DNA of 64,000 nt from SIG440 sp045646865. Lineage in GTDB: Bacteria; Bacillota; Clostridia; Monoglobales; Monoglobaceae. The position numbers were made by a program, and so were the translations under genes. The stretch covers positions 1 through 64,000 of the forward strand of contig JAZRLM010000007.1 in the NCBI GenBank assembly GCA_045646865.1, written 5' to 3'. This document shows, piece after piece, positions 26,495 to 36,834 of this stretch (positions within the stretch are counted from its first letter, which is position 1; the number at the start of each line of letters is the position of its first letter). Under the pieces are notes generated by a model. It made no database searches and had not been told where the DNA came from. It saw only the letters and a program-made list of their open reading frames with translations.

Positions 26495-29400
26495 ATGTCC
26501 GGATTATTAGATATTTTTGACAAAGTGACCGTGCTTGAACCCCTTGCCAAAAAGCTTGACGAATTAGAGGTTCTTGACTTTGTCGTTGATATAAAAAGTA
26601 AATCGGTCAGGATTGTTTTAGGTGCAGATAAGCTTGTAGATAAACCTGAACTTTTTACCTTTATGGAGCAGGTTAAAAGCACATATGGTCTTGATAATGC
26701 AGATGTAAAAATGAAATATAAAGGAGTGGGTTTCAGTGATGAGTATTACAGAAACCTGCTTGTTTCGCTGTTCAGAAAAAGCGGTATATGCAAAGCATTT
26801 CTGACGGGCAGTTATGCAGAACTGAGCGACGGAGTTCTTGAGATAAAAAATGTAAAGTGTGGCAAGGATATTTTAAATAAAAACCGTTGTGCCGAAATTC
26901 TTGCCGAAATTATAAGCTTTGAGCTGGGTGAAAATATACGAGTTGTAATAGATGCCGAAGAAATTGATATGGAAAGCTATTCTCAGGAAAAAGAAGAGCG
27001 CATAATCAATGAAGAAAAAAGACTAGCGGAAATTGTTGCAAGTCGTGAGCCAATACCTGTTCCCGAAGAAGAGGAGGAAGAGGAAGAAGACCTTGAAGAT
27101 TACAGCACAAAAAAGGGTCTTATTTACGGCAGAGCCATAAAAGAGAAAGTAACGCCAATGATTGATATTAAGTCTGACGGAAAGATTTATTGTGTCAAGG
27201 GTGAAATTATAGATACAGAAGTTCGTGAAATAAGGCAGAATGGTGAACTGACATATATTGCTGTCAACTTTGATATAGGTGATGACAACTGGGCAATTTC
27301 CTGCGAATTGTTCGGCAAGGCAAAGGATGTAAAAAAAGTTGTTCCTGCTATAAGGTCAGGGAACATTCTTTCGGTCAGAGGAAGTTATAAATATGACGAA
27401 AGAGCCCACGGTGAAAAGATGAGGGTTTTGTCCTTTGAAAGGCATGAAAATCCGCCCCCGAAAATGGATAATGCAGAAAATAAGAGAGTAGAGCTGCATC
27501 TTCACACCAAAATGAGTGCAAAGGATGCGGTGTCATCAGCCGCAGACCTTATTAACCGTGCGGCAAAGTGGGGACACTCTGCAATTGCTATAACCGACCA
27601 TGGTGTTGCACAGGCGTTTCCTGAAGCATTCGGTACAGCAAAGAAACTTAAAAAAGCGGGAACACCCATAAAGGTTCTTTACGGAACAGAAGGTTATCTG
27701 GTAAACGATCTTCCGCTTAAATCCAAAAAAGAAGTTGGGTTTAAGGAAAAAAACTATATTGTTTTTGATATTGAAACTACAGGATTAAGTGTTGAAACAG
27801 AAACATTCACTGAAATCGGTGCAGTCAAAATAACAGGGGGAGAAGTTGTTGACAGATTTTCTCAGCTTATTAACCCCGAAAAGTCAATACCTCAAAACAT
27901 TGTGGAACTTACTGGCATACACGATAAAATGGTTGAAGATATGCCCACAATCAAAGAAGTTTTGCCTGAATTTATAAAGTTTTGTGACGGAAATACAGTT
28001 GTTGCCCACAATGCTAAATTTGATGTGGGTTTTGTAAAGGCCTTTGCAAAAAAGCAGGGAATGAGTTTTAAAAATGAAGTTATAGATACGGTAGCTTTGT
28101 CAAGGGAGCTCTATCCCGACGAGCGTTCACACAAGCTGAACATTGTTGCTAAACGATTGGGAGTAACACTAGAAAATCATCACCGTGCAGTTGATGATGC
28201 AGAGGCCTGTGCAGGGATTTTCCTTAAACTTATGGAGATGAAGGAAGAACGCGACAAGGGCATGGGTGCGGATTATAATATAAAAACCAATCCTGAGCTT
28301 TTGAAAAAGGAATCCAACCATATAATTATTTTGGCGAAAAACCCCGTTGGTTTGAAGAATATGTATCAGCTTATTTCCAAGTCTAACCTTGAGTATTATT
28401 ACAGAAGACCAAGAATTCCAAAGAGTGTACTTGAAGATTTTCGCGAGGGACTTGTTATAGGAAGTGCCTGCGAACAGGGAGAACTGTATATTGCAATAAA
28501 AGAAGGCAGACCAATTGATGAAATAAAAGAAATTGTTGAACTTTATGATTATTTTGAAATTCAGCCTCTTGGCAATAATGAATTTATGGTAAGAAGCGGC
28601 GAGGTTGACAGTCAAGATGAGCTTATTGAAATAAATAAAAAAATTGTTGCATTGGGTGATGAACTGAACAAACCCGTTGTAGCAACCTGTGATGTTCATT
28701 TTATGGACCCTGAGGAGGCAATGTACCGAAAGGTTCTTCTTGGTGCTCAGGGTTTTGATGATGCAGATGAGCAGGCGCCGCTGTTTTTCAGAACAACCGA
28801 AGAAATGCTGGAAGAGTTTGCATATCTTGGTGAGGACAAGGCATATGAGGTTGTTGTAACCAATACAAATCTGATTGCAGATATGATAGAGGATATTGAG
28901 CCTTTGAAAGATGGCTCATATCCGCCGTCGATTGAGAACTGTGAACAGGACCTTGAGGATATGTGCCACAAGCGTGCCTATGAGATATACGGCGATGAAC
29001 TGCCTGAAATTGTTCAGAAGAGAATGGACAGAGAGCTTGGTTGTATATTGGGATACGGCTATGCCGTTATGTATATGATTGCACATAAGCTCGTTAAAAA
29101 ATCAAACGAGGCAGGGTATCTTGTTGGTTCGCGAGGTTCGGTTGGTTCGTCATTTGCGGCGTTTCTTGCAGGAATTACCGAGGTTAATGCACTTGCGCCT
29201 CATTATATTTGCCCAAAATGTAAAAAGAGCATCTTCTTTACAGAAGGCGAATATAACATTGGTATTGATATGCCTGACAAGGATTGCCCTGACTGTGGCG
29301 AAAAAATGAAAAAAGACGGCTTTAATATTCCATTTGAAACCTTCCTTGGTTTTGAAGGTGATAAGGTTCCTGATATAGACTTGAACTTCTCAGGCGAGTA

Positions 29401-30811
29401 TCAGGCAACTGCCCATAAATATGTTGGTGAGTTGTTTGGTGAGGAATTTGTGTTCAAGGCAGGAACAATAGGTACCATTGCTGAAAAGAATGCAATAGGT
29501 TATGCCAGAAAGTATTATGAACAAAAGGGAATTAACCCTACCCGTGCGGAGCTGAAAAGAGCATCAAAGGGGTTGGAGGGCGTAAAGAATACAACCGGAC
29601 AGCATCCGGGCGGTATCATTGTGTGCCCCAAGACCATGAATATTCACGATTTCTGTCCTATTCAGCATCCTGCAGAAAAGACGGATTCGGATATTATAAC
29701 AACACATTTTGATTTCCATTCAATCCACGATAATCTTTTGAAGCTTGATATACTTGGTCATGATGACCCGTCAACGATAAGAATGCTTGAAAATCTTACA
29801 GGTCTTGATGCAACAAAGATACCTCTTGATGACCCCGAGACAATGAGAATTTTTTCAAGCACCGAAACTATTGGCGTTACTCCCGAGCAGATAAAGAGCA
29901 AGGTGGGAACTTTTGGTATCCCTGAGTTTGGTACAAACTTTACAAGGCAGATGCTTCTTGACACCCTTCCAACCACATTTTATGAGCTTGTTCTTATTGC
30001 CGGCCTTTCTCACGGTACCGACGTGTGGCTTGGAAATGCGCAGGAACTGATTAAAGCAGGAACGGCAACGCTTTCAGAGGTTATCGGTGTTCGTGATGAT
30101 ATTATGACGTATCTTATGAACAAAGGTGTTGAACCTAAGATGGCATTTACCATTATGGAATTTGTAAGAAAAGGTCGTGCCGCAAAGGAAGGTATGCCCG
30201 AGAATTTTGAGCAGGCAATGATTGAGAACAATGTTCCCGAATGGTATATTGATTCCTGTAAAAAAATTAAGTATATGTTCCCCAAAGCCCATGCGGCTGC
30301 GTATGTAATGATGGCATTCCGCGTGGCGTATTTCAAGGTGCACTACCCGTTGGAGTTTTATATTGCATACTACACCGTGCGAGCGGATTTATTTGACGGC
30401 AAGATTATGGCAAAGGGCGATGAACATTTGCAGGCAGAAATGAAAAAGCTCCTTGACAGACAGAATGAATGGTCGGCAACCGATAAGAGTGTGTTTACCA
30501 TTTGCGAAATCGTTCACGAAATGTATCAGCGGGGAATAGAATTTATGCCCGTTGACCTTTATGAATCCGAAGCATTTAAATTCCAGAGAGTTGACGGAAA
30601 GATAAGACTTCCCATCAATGCCTATCAGGGTGTTGGTGATGCGGCGGCACAGAATATTGTTGACGCGCGGAAGGATGGGGAGTTTATGTCAATTGAAGAT
30701 TTAAAGCAAAGAGCAAAACTCACCAAAACTGTAATTGAGACCCTTCAGGAAATCGGATGCCTTAAGGGAATGACAGAAACAAGCCAGATATCACTTTTTG
30801 ATGAAATATAA
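26495..30811 (+). CDS. polC: PolC-type DNA polymerase III alpha subunit
   Basis: 1438 residues, the usual PolC size. In order: N-terminal domain, an acidic linker (EEEEEEEEDLEDY, about 190), an OB domain, a PHP domain (HLHTKMSAKDA near 335) interrupted by a DnaQ-like proofreading exonuclease (FDIETTG with D425 and E427), a zinc-ribbon with CPKC and CPDC near 907 and 930, palm aspartates in VPDIDLNFSG near 960, and C-terminal HhH motifs. PolC is the leading-strand replicase of Firmicutes, and the embedded exonuclease distinguishes it from DnaE. Reading frame is intact. Confidence 0.97.
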   Translation: MSGLLDIFDKVTVLEPLAKKLDELEVLDFVVDIKSKSVRIVLGADKLVDKPELFTFMEQVKSTYGLDNADVKMKYKGVGFSDEYYRNLLVSLFRKSGICKAFLTGSYAELSDGVLEIKNVKCGKDILNKNRCAEILAEIISFELGENIRVVIDAEEIDMESYSQEKEERIINEEKRLAEIVASREPIPVPEEEEEEEEDLEDYSTKKGLIYGRAIKEKVTPMIDIKSDGKIYCVKGEIIDTEVREIRQNGELTYIAVNFDIGDDNWAISCELFGKAKDVKKVVPAIRSGNILSVRGSYKYDERAHGEKMRVLSFERHENPPPKMDNAENKRVELHLHTKMSAKDAVSSAADLINRAAKWGHSAIAITDHGVAQAFPEAFGTAKKLKKAGTPIKVLYGTEGYLVNDLPLKSKKEVGFKEKNYIVFDIETTGLSVETETFTEIGAVKITGGEVVDRFSQLINPEKSIPQNIVELTGIHDKMVEDMPTIKEVLPEFIKFCDGNTVVAHNAKFDVGFVKAFAKKQGMSFKNEVIDTVALSRELYPDERSHKLNIVAKRLGVTLENHHRAVDDAEACAGIFLKLMEMKEERDKGMGADYNIKTNPELLKKESNHIIILAKNPVGLKNMYQLISKSNLEYYYRRPRIPKSVLEDFREGLVIGSACEQGELYIAIKEGRPIDEIKEIVELYDYFEIQPLGNNEFMVRSGEVDSQDELIEINKKIVALGDELNKPVVATCDVHFMDPEEAMYRKVLLGAQGFDDADEQAPLFFRTTEEMLEEFAYLGEDKAYEVVVTNTNLIADMIEDIEPLKDGSYPPSIENCEQDLEDMCHKRAYEIYGDELPEIVQKRMDRELGCILGYGYAVMYMIAHKLVKKSNEAGYLVGSRGSVGSSFAAFLAGITEVNALAPHYICPKCKKSIFFTEGEYNIGIDMPDKDCPDCGEKMKKDGFNIPFETFLGFEGDKVPDIDLNFSGEYQATAHKYVGELFGEEFVFKAGTIGTIAEKNAIGYARKYYEQKGINPTRAELKRASKGLEGVKNTTGQHPGGIIVCPKTMNIHDFCPIQHPAEKTDSDIITTHFDFHSIHDNLLKLDILGHDDPSTIRMLENLTGLDATKIPLDDPETMRIFSSTETIGVTPEQIKSKVGTFGIPEFGTNFTRQMLLDTLPTTFYELVLIAGLSHGTDVWLGNAQELIKAGTATLSEVIGVRDDIMTYLMNKGVEPKMAFTIMEFVRKGRAAKEGMPENFEQAMIENNVPEWYIDSCKKIKYMFPKAHAAAYVMMAFRVAYFKVHYPLEFYIAYYTVRADLFDGKIMAKGDEHLQAEMKKLLDRQNEWSATDKSVFTICEIVHEMYQRGIEFMPVDLYESEAFKFQRVDGKIRLPINAYQGVGDAAAQNIVDARKDGEFMSIEDLKQRAKLTKTVIETLQEIGCLKGMTETSQISLFDEI

Positions 30812-30828
30812 GAAAAGAGGAAAAACAG

Positions 30829-32985
30829 ATGACTATTGCTGAAAAACTTGCACAGGAACTTAACCTGAAACAATGGCAGGTGGATAACACCATTGCGTTA
30901 CTTGACGAGGGGAATACAATACCCTTCATTTCCCGTTACCGTAAGGAAGCGACGGGCGAACTGAATGATGAAATCTTGCGTACATTTTTTGACCGTCTTA
31001 CATATCTTCGGAATATGGAAGAAAGAAAGGCGGACATCAAGAGAATTATCGAGGAGCAGGGTAAGCTCACCGAAGAACTTGCGGCAGAAATCGACAAGGC
31101 AGAAAAGCTTTCGGAACTGGAAGATATTTACCGTCCATACCGTCCCAAGCGCAGAACACGTGCGACAGTTGCCAAGGAAAAGGGGCTGGAACCTCTTGCT
31201 ACAATTATATATCTGCAGAATTCCAAGGAAAATTCTGTCGAAGAATTGGCATCAGAGTATGTTGATGCTGAAAAGGGCGTTGAAACGGTTGAAGATGCAT
31301 TGCAGGGGGCAATGGATATCATTGCTGAAATAATTTCCGATAATGCCGAGCACCGCAAGGAAATTCGTGAAATTACCACAAAAACCGGCTTTTTGCATTC
31401 GAAAGCGGCAACAGAAGAGGATTCTGTTTATCGTCTGTACTATGATTTTACCGAGCCGGTGACAAAGGCAGTTCCTCACCGAGTTCTTGCCGTTGACCGT
31501 GGTGAAAATGAAAAGTTTTTGACTGTTACCATTGCCTGCGATGAAGAAAAAATCCTTAAATATCTTAAGGATGCCGAGATTACAGACAGCAGTTCCATTA
31601 CTGCTCATCTTGTAGAAGCTGCGGCAGAAGATGCATACAACAGACTTATTCAGCCAAGCATTGAGCGTGAAATTCGGAATGAACTGACAGATATGGCTCA
31701 GGAGCAGGCAATGCAGGTGTTTAAGGTAAATCTTAAAAATCTTCTCATGCAGGCGCCAATTCGTGGCCAGGTTGTTCTTGGTCTTGACCCCGGTTATCGT
31801 ACGGGATGTAAGGTTGGCGTTGTAGATTCGACAGGAAAGGTGCTTGATACGGGAGTTATTTATATAACTCATTCCGATGCGCAGAGAGAATCTGCAAAAG
31901 CACTTATTAAAAACCTTATCAAAAAGCACGGAATAACCCTTATTTCCATAGGAAACGGAACAGCATCAAAGGAAACCGAGATATTTGCGGCAAACCTTAT
32001 AAAGGAAATACCCGAATGTAATACAAAATATATAATAACCAACGAGGCTGGGGCGTCAGTGTATTCTGCATCAAAGCTGGCCACAGAAGAGTTTCCTGAT
32101 TTTGACGTTACACAGCGTAGTGCAATTTCGATTGCCAGACGTGTTCAGGACCCACTGGCAGAGCTTGTAAAAATCGAACCTAAAGCAATCGGTGTCGGAC
32201 AGTATCAGCACGATATGAATCAAAAACGTCTTGGTGAAGTTCTTGGGGGTGTTGTTGAAGATTGCGTTAACAGCGTTGGCGTTGATTTGAATACTGCATC
32301 TGTACCACTTCTTCAGTATGTATCAGGAATAAATTCTACAATTGCTACCAATATTGTCAAATATAGGGAAGAAGAGGGCGGATTTACAAGTAGGGCACAG
32401 CTTAAAAAGGTTGGGAAGTTAGGGCCTAAAGCTTATCAGCAATGCGCTGGCTTTTTGAGAATTATTGGCGGAAAGAATGTTCTTGACAATACTGCTGTTC
32501 ATCCTGAGGCATATGATGCTGCAGAAAAGTTAATTGAGTATCTGGGATATACCCTGAAGGATGTTGAGGATGGCAATCTTGGAGGCATTAAGTCTCGTAT
32601 GAAGGATAGGGATTTGACTGCACTTGCGGCTGAACTGAAGATTGGCGTTCCTACATTAAAAGATATTGTTGACGAAATAATTAAGCCTGGTCGTGATCCC
32701 AGAGATTCGGTTGAACAACCACTTCTTCGCGAAGATGTTATGAGTATGGAAGATTTAAAGCCTGATATGATACTTACAGGGACGGTTCGTAATGTAATTG
32801 ACTTTGGCGCTTTTGTAGACATAGGCGTTCATCAGGACGGTCTTGTTCATATATCGCAGCTCAGCGACAAATACGTTAAGCATCCTATGGATGTTGTTTC
32901 CATAGGGGACATTGTAAAGGTGAAAGTCCTAGAGGTGGATGTTCAGAAAAAGAGAATTTCTCTTACTATGAAAGGAATTGATTAA
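30829..32985 (+). CDS. tex: Tex-like RNA-binding transcription accessory protein
   Basis: 718 residues with the Tex domain order: helical N-terminus (ISRYRKEATGELND), a YqgF RNase-H-like domain (GLDPGYRTGCKVGVVD), helix-hairpin-helix repeats (GINSTIATNIVKYREE), and a C-terminal S1 RNA-binding domain from about 646 (GTVRNVIDFGAFVDIGVHQD). Tex binds RNA/DNA and affects transcription and toxin or stress genes in several pathogens. It lies 17 bases after polC in the same operon. Confidence 0.94.
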   Translation: MTIAEKLAQELNLKQWQVDNTIALLDEGNTIPFISRYRKEATGELNDEILRTFFDRLTYLRNMEERKADIKRIIEEQGKLTEELAAEIDKAEKLSELEDIYRPYRPKRRTRATVAKEKGLEPLATIIYLQNSKENSVEELASEYVDAEKGVETVEDALQGAMDIIAEIISDNAEHRKEIREITTKTGFLHSKAATEEDSVYRLYYDFTEPVTKAVPHRVLAVDRGENEKFLTVTIACDEEKILKYLKDAEITDSSSITAHLVEAAAEDAYNRLIQPSIEREIRNELTDMAQEQAMQVFKVNLKNLLMQAPIRGQVVLGLDPGYRTGCKVGVVDSTGKVLDTGVIYITHSDAQRESAKALIKNLIKKHGITLISIGNGTASKETEIFAANLIKEIPECNTKYIITNEAGASVYSASKLATEEFPDFDVTQRSAISIARRVQDPLAELVKIEPKAIGVGQYQHDMNQKRLGEVLGGVVEDCVNSVGVDLNTASVPLLQYVSGINSTIATNIVKYREEEGGFTSRAQLKKVGKLGPKAYQQCAGFLRIIGGKNVLDNTAVHPEAYDAAEKLIEYLGYTLKDVEDGNLGGIKSRMKDRDLTALAAELKIGVPTLKDIVDEIIKPGRDPRDSVEQPLLREDVMSMEDLKPDMILTGTVRNVIDFGAFVDIGVHQDGLVHISQLSDKYVKHPMDVVSIGDIVKVKVLEVDVQKKRISLTMKGID

Positions 32986-32987
32986 TA

Positions 32988-34322
32988 GTGAAGTCCTTTT
33001 ACAAAAGTTTTTTTCTGCTTTTGGTCCCTATGGCGCTGAAAGAACTTGTTGCGGCATTTATAAATCTTCTTGACGGAGTAATGCTTGGAGGATTTGGCAA
33101 TGATGTTATTGCAGCGGTGGGAATTGCAAATCAATGGTATTTTTTCTACGGAGTCCTCACGTTTGGTGTGTGTGGCGGTGCAGGAGTATTTGCGGCACAG
33201 TATTGGGGCGCAAACAACATAGATAAAGTCAGAAAAGTTTTTGGAATAAACCTTATGCTTGTGACATTAGTTTCAACTGCCTTTATTTTAGTTTCCGTTT
33301 GTGCACCGGAATTTATTATAGGAATATTTCGTAAAGATGCGGCGGTTGTTGATTACGGAGTGCGTTATCTGAGGATTGCCTGCTTTTCCTATTTCTTTTC
33401 AGGTGCCACTGCGGCTTATGATATGAGTCTTTGTTGTAGTGAAAATGCAAATATTCCGTTTATAGCAAGGTTTATTGGGCTTCTTGTTAATATTGTTGCG
33501 AACTGGATACTGATATTTGGCAAGCTTGGTTTTCCTGCGATGGGTGTCGAAGGCGCGGCAATTGCCACCATTGTTGCACGTGTATCTGAACTTGTAATAA
33601 TACTGTGTGTTGTATATAAAAAGAAGCTTATCCAGGCGGTAAATGTTTTTGAAGTTATAAAAATTCCAAAGGGTATGCTCGGAGGATATTTTAAAGCGGC
33701 ATTACCCATTACGCTCAATGAGGGAGCGTGGGCGCTTGGAACAATTACGTATTCTTGGGTGTTTTCGCAGATAAGCACAGATGCAATGGTTGTTATAACA
33801 ATTGTTTCAAGTATTGAAAGGTTGATGCTTGTTTTCTTTCACGGCGGTGGAAACGCGGCGGGAATTCTTATCGGCAAGCTTGTGGGGGCCGATGAAAAAG
33901 AGCAGGCATATACGGTTTCAAAGAAACTGTGTATTATGAATATGGTGTTTGCACTATGTGTTTCAGTAGTGTTTGTTGTTATTAGACCGCTTGTGTTGAT
34001 CCCTTATAATATAACTCCTGAGGTTTATGCTCAAACAATGAAGATTTTGTTTTTAACGGCGGTTATAATGAATGTAAAGGCTTTAACCTTCTTCTTTATT
34101 GTTGGTGTGTTCCGTAATGGAGGAGATACAAGAAGAGCTGCGCTTATAGATATTACTTCTATGTGGTTTGTAGGTGTTCCGATGGCAATTATTGTTGGCA
34201 TATGTTTCAGACTTCCTTTTGTGGCTATATATTCTTGTATGATGGTTGAAGAGTTTGTTAAACTTGTTCTCTCAATTGTAAGATTTACAAGCAAAAAATG
34301 GATTAAGAACCTAGTAAGATAA
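32988..34322 (+). CDS. MATE-family efflux transporter
   Basis: Starts with GTG 2 bases after the tex stop, with AAAGGA 11 bases upstream. The 444-residue protein has about twelve membrane segments in two similar halves and the MATE hallmarks (LLDGVMLGGFGNDVIAAVGIANQW, GGAGVFAAQYWGA). MATE proteins export cationic drugs or lipids using a sodium or proton gradient. Substrate unknown. It is the last gene before the parS/parAB region. Confidence 0.9.
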   Translation: MKSFYKSFFLLLVPMALKELVAAFINLLDGVMLGGFGNDVIAAVGIANQWYFFYGVLTFGVCGGAGVFAAQYWGANNIDKVRKVFGINLMLVTLVSTAFILVSVCAPEFIIGIFRKDAAVVDYGVRYLRIACFSYFFSGATAAYDMSLCCSENANIPFIARFIGLLVNIVANWILIFGKLGFPAMGVEGAAIATIVARVSELVIILCVVYKKKLIQAVNVFEVIKIPKGMLGGYFKAALPITLNEGAWALGTITYSWVFSQISTDAMVVITIVSSIERLMLVFFHGGGNAAGILIGKLVGADEKEQAYTVSKKLCIMNMVFALCVSVVFVVIRPLVLIPYNITPEVYAQTMKILFLTAVIMNVKALTFFFIVGVFRNGGDTRRAALIDITSMWFVGVPMAIIVGICFRLPFVAIYSCMMVEEFVKLVLSIVRFTSKKWIKNLVR

Positions 34323-34326
34323 TAAA

Positions 34327-34342
34327 TGTTTCACGTGAAACA
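34327..34342. promoter_or_regulatory. parS: parS site 1
   Basis: TGTTTCACGTGAAACA, a perfect 16-bp palindrome identical to the consensus parS recognised by ParB/Spo0J. It lies directly after the MATE gene and 150 bases before parA. Confidence 0.95.
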
Positions 34343-34400
34343 TAGGAGATACAAATATCTTCCGGACAAAAATTCAAACTTTAAATAGTGTACAAAAATT

Positions 34401-34416
34401 TGTTTCACGTGAAACA
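34401..34416. promoter_or_regulatory. parS: parS site 2
   Basis: A second perfect TGTTTCACGTGAAACA, 74 bases from the first. Two sites beside parAB mark the centromere-like, origin-proximal domain. Confidence 0.95.
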
Positions 34417-34492
34417 AATTTTTTGTTATTATATATTGTATTTTTCTGAAAAAAGTGGTAAAATGAATATACATCAGAAAAGGAGGGGTACC

Positions 34493-35257
34493 ATGGGAAA
34501 GGTTATTGCGATAGCAAACCAAAAAGGCGGTGTCGGAAAGACAACAACAGCCGTTAATCTTAGTGCCTGTCTGGGAAAGCAGGGAAAGAAAACTCTTCTT
34601 ATAGATATTGACCCGCAGGGAAATACCACCAGTGGTCTTGGTGTTGACCCCAGAGCGGTGGAGACCTCTGTGTATGACTGTATAATAAACGATATTCCTA
34701 TGAGTGAAGTATTGATTGAAACCGACTTTGATAATCTTTGGATTTGTCCGGCAAATATTAATCTTGCAGGCGCCGAGCTGGAACTTGTTATGAAAGATAA
34801 TCGTGAATATGTGCTGAAAAACTCGATAAAAGAGATAAAAGATGAATTCGATTTTATATTTATCGATTGTCCGCCATCATTGGGTCTTATAACTTTGAAT
34901 TCTTTTTCCGCGGCAGATTCCATTCTTGTGCCGATTCAATGTGAATATTATGCACTTGAAGGATTAAGTCAGTTGACAAATACAATAAAAATGGTGAAAA
35001 AGGGTCTCAATCCTGAATTGCAGATGGAGGGTGTGTTGCTGACAATGTTTGATGCAAGAACGAATCTATCTATACAGGTTGTTGATGAGGTAAAGAAGTT
35101 TTTCCGAGATAAGGTGTATGGAACGGTAATTCCGCGAAATGTGAGGCTTTCCGAGGCGCCCAGTTTCGGAATGCCCATTATCGAATATGATAAGCATTCA
35201 AAAGGTGCAGAGTGTTATACTGATCTTGCGAAAGAGGTTATAGCACGCAACAAGTAA
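34493..35257 (+). CDS. parA: Chromosome partitioning ATPase ParA (Soj)
   Basis: The ATG at 34493 has a strong AGGAGGGG site, while the longer frame runs through a parS site and is rejected. 254 residues: deviant Walker A KGGVGKTTTAVN near residue 10, Walker A' LLIDIDPQGN, and FIFIDCPPSLG. ParA is a DNA-binding ATPase that, with ParB on parS, segregates origins and in Bacillus also regulates DnaA. parB follows after 34 bases. Confidence 0.96.
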   Translation: MGKVIAIANQKGGVGKTTTAVNLSACLGKQGKKTLLIDIDPQGNTTSGLGVDPRAVETSVYDCIINDIPMSEVLIETDFDNLWICPANINLAGAELELVMKDNREYVLKNSIKEIKDEFDFIFIDCPPSLGLITLNSFSAADSILVPIQCEYYALEGLSQLTNTIKMVKKGLNPELQMEGVLLTMFDARTNLSIQVVDEVKKFFRDKVYGTVIPRNVRLSEAPSFGMPIIEYDKHSKGAECYTDLAKEVIARNK

Positions 35258-35291
35258 AAACATCCTTATTTTTAAAGAGGAGTGATAGTAT

Positions 35292-36188
35292 ATGGCAGAA
35301 AAAAAGAAACCGACAAAAAAGGCTATGGGCCGTGGTTTGGGGGCATTTTTTGACGATATTGAGGGAAATATTATGTCAGAAGAACCTAAAAAAATTACGG
35401 GAAATGATGGTGTAAAAGTTTACAAAATCAGAGATATTGAACCTAATCCTGAACAGCCTAGAAAGTATTTTGAAAAAGAAAAACTCCAGGCCTTGGCTAA
35501 CTCCATTAAAGAGCATGGTTTGATTCAACCGATTGTTGTAAAAAAACAAAGCAATGGAATGTATCAGATTGTTGCTGGAGAACGAAGATGGCGTGCCGCA
35601 AAGCTTGCGGGACTTACCGAGGTGCCTTGCGTTGAGGGTGAATATACCGAAAAGCAGGTTATGGAACTTGCTTTGGTTGAAAATCTGCAGCGCGAAGACC
35701 TTAATCCCATTGAAGAAGCAGAAGGTTATCGCAAGTTGATGGATACGTTTGGTCTTACTCAGGAGGATGTGGCAGAACGTGTGGGAAGAAGTCGTAGTGC
35801 GGTAGCTAACTCGCTCAGACTGAATGGTCTTTCGGCAAAAATAAAAAATATGATAATTGCAGGAGACCTTACACAAGGTCATGCAAGAGCGTTGCTTTCG
35901 GTTGAAAAGGAAAGCGACCGTCTTGTTCTTGCTGAAAAAATTGTTGCAGAAGGTCTCAATGTTCGCCAAGTGGAAAAATTGGCAGCCAAGGTGGGTATAG
36001 AAAAAACTGTACCTCCTATTGTTGTGCCGGACAAAAATCTCGAAAAATATTTTAAAGATCTTGCTCGTGATATTTCCGGCAAACTTGGTGCGAAGGTAAC
36101 TATTAAAAATGGAAAAAACAAAGGCAAAATTGAAATCGAATATTTTAGCAGCGCAGAACTCGAGGGAATAATAGAAAAGTTAAAATAA
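35292..36188 (+). CDS. parB: Chromosome partitioning protein ParB (Spo0J)
   Basis: 298 residues. The N-terminal CTPase motifs are present (IEPNPEQPRKYF, then GERRWRAAKLAG), followed by the helix-turn-helix that reads parS (GLTQEDVAERVGRSRSAVANSLRLN) and a C-terminal dimerisation domain. It loads on parS, spreads as a CTP clamp and recruits SMC. Both parS sites are within 1 kb upstream. An AGAGGAG site precedes the ATG. Confidence 0.96.
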   Translation: MAEKKKPTKKAMGRGLGAFFDDIEGNIMSEEPKKITGNDGVKVYKIRDIEPNPEQPRKYFEKEKLQALANSIKEHGLIQPIVVKKQSNGMYQIVAGERRWRAAKLAGLTEVPCVEGEYTEKQVMELALVENLQREDLNPIEEAEGYRKLMDTFGLTQEDVAERVGRSRSAVANSLRLNGLSAKIKNMIIAGDLTQGHARALLSVEKESDRLVLAEKIVAEGLNVRQVEKLAAKVGIEKTVPPIVVPDKNLEKYFKDLARDISGKLGAKVTIKNGKNKGKIEIEYFSSAELEGIIEKLK

Positions 36189-36336
36189 GTAAAATTTTGT
36201 AAGAAAGTGGAAAAACGCCACCTTTAAAATGCGGCCGTAAACAATAAAAGCGAAGACTGCCAAGGAAAGTACATTAAAAATGTGACATTCTTGTTTAAGG
36301 GGCGAAAAATTGCGTTTAAGGAGGGGTGACCAAAAA

Positions 36337-36780
36337 ATGAAAAAGAACTATAAACGCATTTTTGCATTTGGGGTTATTTTAATTGTATTTTCAATTATAA
36401 TTACCGGATGCACATCGAAAAATAATTTGGCAGAGAGTGAAAAAACCAATGCGGAATTATTGCTGGAAAGTCAGGCGGAGGTAAGTGCTCTTAAAGGAGA
36501 AACTGCAGAACTTAAAAGAATAAATGAAGAACTTCTATCTCAAAACGATAATCTTGATAAACAAAATAAGGAACTGCAGAAAAAACTTACTCAGGCTTTG
36601 TCTGAAAAGTCGGACATAACAACACAGGATCAGGTGATGACGGATTTAATGTATATTTATAAACTATATAAATCGGGCAAAGCAACCGATGCCTTAGTGA
36701 AAATAAAGAAGATCGAGCCAATGGGCTTTGATGACATAACTTTAGCCTTTTATGAGATGCTAAAAGACGTTTTAGAATAA
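36337..36780 (+). CDS. Small coiled-coil lipoprotein
   Basis: Start at 36337 is chosen for its AAGGAGGGG site and for giving a 147-residue lipoprotein precursor with lipobox IITGC (Cys near 25). The mature part is a coiled coil of about 70 residues rich in Leu, Glu and Lys heptads (LLESQAEVSALKGETAELKRI), then a short helical domain. It should be anchored to the outer face of the membrane. I do not recognise a family. It sits between parB and serS; the 148 bases upstream hold no gene or element I can name. Confidence 0.75.
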   Translation: MKKNYKRIFAFGVILIVFSIIITGCTSKNNLAESEKTNAELLLESQAEVSALKGETAELKRINEELLSQNDNLDKQNKELQKKLTQALSEKSDITTQDQVMTDLMYIYKLYKSGKATDALVKIKKIEPMGFDDITLAFYEMLKDVLE

Positions 36781-36834
36781 AAACATTATTAAGTTGAAAA
36801 ATTTAGCCAAATCGGCAGAATGGAGAATATAAAA

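Noticed and set aside
34388..34492. Longer parA start
   Set aside because: It would run through a perfect parS site, and the ATG at 34493 has AGGAGGGG and begins the known ParA sequence.
36189..36336. T-box or riboswitch before the lipoprotein/serS pair
   Set aside because: No AGGGTGGNACCGCG-like T-box sequence or other known aptamer core was found; only weak stems are seen.
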